Positions 60,034-64,000 of a stretch of 64,000 bases of DNA are shown piece by piece (the stretch's first letter is position 1; each line of letters begins with the position of its first letter). The notes under the pieces were generated by a model. The model saw only the letters and a program-made list of their open reading frames with translations. It searched no databases and was not told where the DNA came from. Source of the stretch: Eulemur rufifrons. Lineage: Eukaryota; Chordata; Mammalia; Primates; Lemuridae. A program made the translations under genes and the position numbers. The stretch covers positions 14,870,193-14,934,192 of the forward strand of contig NC_091012.1 of NCBI RefSeq assembly GCF_041146395.1. The letters are read 5' to 3'.

Positions 60034-62537
60034 CTAGATTTATCGTTGGATCTTTACTTATAGATTTAGTCTGGTTAAAAGGACTCTTTTTGCTCTATTC
60101 TTAGGCTGTGAAACAGTCTAGGTATGTTGCTTCCTTTGGCAAGAGGGGAAGACTGTTGTGAATTGTTTAGAAATTTTTCTATTTCAGTTGGGGGACTGCT
60201 TCTGATGGGTCCAATCCTAGAGGATTGGAGTGATCCAAGACTGCTTTGGTGAGTTAGGACACTGTGTTGTAGTCTTTCAGAGGGCAGGCAGGGTCCACAC
60301 TAGTAGTGGACCAAAATTCTCTTTGTTTGTTTGCTTCCCTTTGGTTCTTCCTCTATAGGGGTGGTTTCTGTCTCTATCTGCAGGAAAGATACTAGCTGTG
60401 GGGAGTGGATGGTTCCCTCGCTCGCTCAGCGACCCATTTGCCGCAACTCCCACAGGCAAAAGTCTGCCTTGGCCCAATGTCCCCAGGGACCAGGCTCCAC
60501 ACTCTCGCTTCTGGAGAAGTAGTCAATGTTTAGACGTGGGTGGGGACCCTATATAAGGTCTGTGGACCAGGGGAGGGGGCCGTCCAGGGAGCCTCTTGGC
60601 ACCCTATTGCTCCGCAGTGACTTGGCTGTGGGCCCCAAGATGGCTATTGCGCGCCCGCAGATCGCCGGCGTTGGGAGTGACTACTCAGGTTCCGGTATGT
60701 ACCAGAGCCAGGGGCCTGGCCCGTTCCAAAGCTCACCGTGGGTTCCCAGTTAGAAGGCAAAAAGAGAGAAGAAATAAGGAAAAAGAAAAAAGAAAAGAAA
60801 AGAAAAAAAGAAAAGAAAAAAAAAAGGAAGTGAAAAGAAAGAACAGAAGGAGAAGAAAAAGAAAGAGAAAAGAAAAGGAGGAGAGAAGAGGAAAAAAGGA
60901 AAAAAAGAAAGAAAAAAAAACGAAAGAGAAAAGGAAAAACAAAACAACAAAACAAAACAAAAAAAAAAACAAAAGAAGCAAAATAAAACAAAACAAAACA
61001 AAGAAAAAACAAAAACCATACTAACAAATAACACAAAGTGTCCTAACCCAGAAACAGCGAAAACACAAACACAAAGGAACAAAAACAGAGCTACACAGCA
61101 CCACAGCGCATCGCTAAACGAAGGGATACACAATTCTGAAGTATACAGTTCAGCGGCTCAATGATTGTGTTTTTGCGCCTTAGCGCAGCTCCGCCCCTTC
61201 ACGCCTGCTCCGTTCGTTCCGGAGCGGCAACTCAATGTTTATTTTACGTCTTAGTGCAGCTCCGCCCCTTCACGCCCGCTCCGTCGGTTCCGGAGCGGCA
61301 ACTCAATGTTTATTTTACGTCTTAGCGCAGCTCCGCCCCTTCACGCCCGCTCCGTTGGTTCCGGAGCGGCAACTCAATGTTTATTTTACGTCTTAGCGCA
61401 GCTCCGCCCCTTCACGCCCGCTCCGATGGTTCCGGAGCGGCAACCCAACGCTTATTCTACGTCTCAGCGCAGCTCCGCCCCTTCACGCCCGCTCCGTTGG
61501 TTCCGGAGCGGCAACTCAATGTTTATTTTACGTCTTAGCGCAGCTCCGCCCCTTCACGCCCGCTCCGATGGTTCCGGAGCGGCAACCCAACGCTTATTCT
61601 ACGTCTCAGCGCAGCTCCGCCCCCTCACGCCCGCTCCGCTGGTTCCAGAGCGGCAACTCAATGTTTATTTTACGTCTTAGCGCAGCTCCGCCCCTTGACG
61701 CCCGCTCCGTTGGTTCCGGAGCGGCAACTCAATGTTTATTTTACGTCTTAGCGCAGCTCTGCCCCTTCACGCCGAGTGCGGCCGGCGGAGATGGCGTGGG
61801 CCCAGAGACCAGCGGGGGGCGCCGGGAAGAGAGAGCTGCTGGGCACCTTATGGCTCCCGAGCGGTTCCGCCTTTGCTTTCAAGATGGCGCCCACAGCGCT
61901 CCGGGGTCGGAGGGGGGCCGGCTCCCCGGCAGGCAGAGATCAGGGACCGCCGCTGCCGGGGGGTTTGGCGGGCAAAGCCGCCGGGGGCCACCGGCTGAAG
62001 AACCACCGACAAAAGTAGCGCAGAAGTACAGCGCAATTCGCTGATCAGGGATTGTTCGTGCCCCTCCCCCTGGCACAGGTCCGTCCCTTCTCGCCAAGGA
62101 CTGTCTCAGCCGAGACTTCCCAGGTTCCAAGCTATTCTCCCGAAAAAGCCTCCTGTCTGCAATGCCCTACGTCTCGCTCGGAGATTCTGCTCTGGCTTGC
62201 GAGGGGGTCTCCAAGCAATTGGGGGTGGAGGTCAGCGAGGAGCGCAAGCCGCCTTTCCCAAAGACTGCCCCCGCCCCACCTGGGGGCGGGCGCAGCCGCC
62301 TGCGCTCCGCTGGCTACTGTCTGTTCCGCGCCTTCCGCAGAGTTCCGCGATCTTAATTTCTGTTCACCTCAGACCTCACTTGCTCTGTTTGTCCCACACT
62401 GATTCTCCGTGGATTCACACTGCTGTTCCTGTGTGGGAGCGGTCCTCTAGCGTTGTGGCAGGTCCGGATCCACGGTTCCTCGCTGGAGCGCAGATCCAAG
62501 CAGTCACCGCCACTCCGCCATCTTCCCCCTCCCCCTG
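60034..62537 (-). promoter_or_regulatory. L1 5'UTR with polypurine tract and nine 71-bp tandem units
   Basis: A 2.5 kb leader built like that of the first copy: unique part (60034-60750), purine-rich tract (60758-60938), an A/C-rich stretch to about 61110, the 71-bp array (about 61157-61795), then one copy of the unit that is duplicated in the first L1 ('tttcaagatggcgcccacag' near 61878), and the distal 5' end. The CpG and GC-box density of the array suggests the internal promoter, by analogy with monomer arrays of mouse L1. Confidence 0.78.
61157..61795 (-). repeat. Nine-copy 71-bp GC-rich tandem repeat in the L1 5'UTR
   Basis: The anchor GCAGCT recurs at 61185, 61256, 61327, 61398, 61469, 61540, 61611, 61682 and 61753, always exactly 71 bp apart. 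On the minus strand each unit has a GC box (GGGGCGGAGC), changed in the ninth unit. The inner units have the hairpin CCGCTCCG-7 nt-CGGAGCGG. Units beginning at 61444 and 61586 share variants (CCCAACGCTTATTC, GTCTCAGCG), so a two-unit (142-bp) block was duplicated. Confidence 0.95.
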
Positions 62538-62551
62538 TATAGGATGATTCT

Positions 62552-62710
62552 CTTCTGTCTAGCTGCTTTCAAAATTCTGACTTTCAACAATTTGATGATC
62601 ATGTGCGTTGGTATGAATATTTGTTTATTCTCTTGGAGTTTCTTGAACTACTTGATGTACATATTTTCTTATTTAAATTATGATATTGTCTGTAATATAT
62701 TAACAGATTT
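62552..62710 (-). mobile_element. Old L1, minus strand, third segment
   Basis: 'gtctagctgctttcaaaatt', 'ctgactttcaacaatttgat' and 'gatcatgtgcgttggtatga' continue the old L1 text directly from 54654, across the second young L1 and its duplication. Confidence 0.62.
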
Positions 62711-63054
62711 AAAACAATTAGCTTAAGTTCAAAGAAATCTGGCATTTCTAGTACTTTTGTTACTGATTTTCTAGGTAAATTATATTTAGGTAAAGAAAGT
62801 ACACTGTAATCAATTTAAATTATTTAGAATTTTTTATGGCTTACTCTGCCATTCATCATATGCTCAATTTTGGTAAAATTTCCAGGTACATTCAAAAAGA
62901 TTGGATTGTTCAAGGGTGCAATAAAAATATAAATAATATATATTTATGTTTTATATTGATTAAATGTATTTAATATATTAAAGTATACATGTATTTATGA
63001 TAATATATTTAATATATTTTAATGTCTATTTAACAAGTATTTAATATACTTGTA
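62711..63054. other. AT-rich sequence, no recognised feature
   Basis: A/T-rich, with 'aatatattt'-type runs at 62930-63050. Nothing nameable. Confidence 0.4.
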
Positions 63055-63350
63055 GAAGTAGTAATAAAAAATCTTCCATCAAGGAAAAGCCCAGAACCTG
63101 ATGGCTTCACTGCTGTATTCTACAAAAGATTTTTAAAAATTAATACAATCCTATTGTAACTATTTCAAAAAATCAAGGAAGAAGAATACATTCAAACTCA
63201 TCCTATGAGGCCAGTATTACCTCATACCAAAATTAGACAAAGACACAACAATGACAGGCCAATATCTCTGATAAACATAGTTGCATTATTCTCAACAAAA
63301 TATTAGCAAACTGAATTCAACACACGAAAAAGGTCATTCATCATGATCAT
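63055..63350 (+). mobile_element. Old L1 ORF2 fragment, plus strand
   Basis: 'aaaagcccagaacctgatgg', 'cttcactgctgtattctaca' and 'aggccaatatctctgataaa' correspond to the conserved SPGPDGFT...FY and PISL parts of L1 ORF2, frame-broken. Confidence 0.8.
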
Positions 63351-64000
63351 GTTGAAAACAGCCCAGAGATGTATTTTTTTCCCTGAAGCTAACTCTCCTA
63401 TCAGTGAAGTCAATCCCATCCCACTTCTGCAGATCACTGTTCCAACAATTACCTCTCTTTGAAGACTTTCCCCCTCTCCGCCAGAGATTTTCCCCAAGAT
63501 GAATGTGTCTCCTTTGTTCCCATCCCATTCCCCACAACTCCCGAGATGTTTCCGCTCATTTGCTCACAGAATCATGCTCTGGTTCCAGCTTCTCATCTCC
63601 TGTCTCTTTTTAACCCCCTCCATCTGTCCCCTGTCACTGTCACTGTCCTGAGACTAATCTTGCCAAGGTCCCTCGTGTCTTCACACTTCTAAAGCAGAGC
63701 TCTTTTTCCAAACACACAACTCCCCAAGTCTGCCCTAATAATGGAAAGGGCATTGCCATTGACTAGTTGCTGGGGCAAATACCTACATGAGTTACCCTGT
63801 TCCAACCTGTGAGCAATTCCTCCATCAGGAGTCTGTCCGCTTTTCATTCTGAGCCACCATTTGTCACTGCTCAGTTTTATCACCAGAGTTTCTTCCTAAC
63901 CCTCTTCTCTGCCTACATTCTGACTCCCAACTATGGTCTACTCTCCCCTGAGCAGTCAGCATAACCTCTTAAATTAAGGCCCTTCACTCCCCTGCTCAAG
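63351..64000. other. Unassigned sequence, possibly an old retroelement
   Basis: Pyrimidine-rich and less AT-rich than before, with no convincing ORF. The closing part ('cataacctcttaaattaagg', 'cccttcactcccctgctcaa') recalls the 3' side of ancient SINE/L2 copies, at low confidence. It runs off the window. Confidence 0.35.

Larger units (their letters stand above)
54655..62537 (-). mobile_element. Full-length young L1 (second copy), minus strand, with 3'-transduced sequence
   Basis: Flanked by the exact 14-bp duplication TATAGGATGATTCT at 54641-54654 and 62538-62551. The 5' end reads GAAGATGGCGGAGTGGCGG on the minus strand next to the right duplication. On the low side a T16 run (54655-54670) is followed by about 75 bp of non-L1 sequence (54671-54745) before the L1's own A-rich end (about 54746-54771). 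Length is 7.9 kb. ORF1 and ORF2 both carry frameshifts. Confidence 0.94.

Noticed and set aside
61306..61680. 124-codon frame with a repeated CLFYVLAQLRPFTPAP-like unit
   Set aside because: It is a read-through of the 71-bp tandem repeat; three-unit periodicity gives an apparent protein repeat.
61157..61795. 71-bp repeats as a CRISPR array or satellite
   Set aside because: There are no spacers, and the array lies within an L1 5'UTR bounded by ORF1 and the L1 start.

Overview
The window is vertebrate nuclear DNA, almost certainly primate. Its dimeric Alu elements carry an extended middle A-rich segment and a right-arm phrase 'gctgacgccacggcactcac' typical of strepsirrhine Alus, and its young L1 tails end in the '...tacccccataataagctgaaataaa' form I associate with lemurs and galagos. 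A lemur-like genome is the best guess; the species cannot be read from the window. There are no prokaryotic or organellar features.

Left part (1-28000): the 5' part of a minus-strand L1 (1-1982), then a KRAB C2H2 zinc-finger gene on the minus strand. Its four coding exons can be joined by canonical splice sites: a five-codon start exon (26106-26120), KRAB-A (24721-24847), KRAB-B/C (24124-24219) and the finger exon (4968-6409). Together they give an uninterrupted frame of 559 codons plus stop. The 17.7 kb third intron is nearly filled by stacked L1 copies of several ages, two of them with 5' inversions. The finger array ends at a CAA-to-TAA type stop, and three decayed fingers follow it.

Middle (27000-36500): an olfactory receptor pseudogene (minus), a full-length but broken mariner of the Hsmar1 type (29180-30471, minus), two dimeric Alus and much DNA with no recognisable feature. 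One possible unidentified coding remnant lies at 35570-36115.

Right part (36700-62700): a nest of insertions. An old minus-strand L1 was split by an intronless FOXK2 retrocopy (plus strand, CDS remnant 40345-42630, probable end near 54284). The retrocopy was itself entered by a solo LTR-like element (42103-42348), an Alu (43328-43665) and a 9.4 kb L1-derived insertion (44571-53977). That insertion has one pair of 14-bp target-site duplications around three parts: a 1 kb L1 3' end, a 0.67 kb polyadenylated non-L1 segment and a full-length L1. It reads as a tripartite template-switch chimera or an unusual 3' transduction. A second full-length L1 (54655-62537), flanked by a 14-bp duplication, entered the same old L1 and carries about 75 bp of non-L1 sequence between two A-tracts at its 3' end. 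Both full-length L1s have long 5'UTRs with a polypurine tract and GC-rich tandem units; the second has nine exact-period 71-bp units containing a GC box and a hairpin. The window ends with an old L1 fragment and unassigned sequence.

Only the KRAB zinc-finger gene looks potentially functional. Everything else is retroelement, DNA transposon or pseudogene. Repeat family names are from memory of consensus sequences, without a database search, and element edges are approximate unless target-site duplications are quoted.
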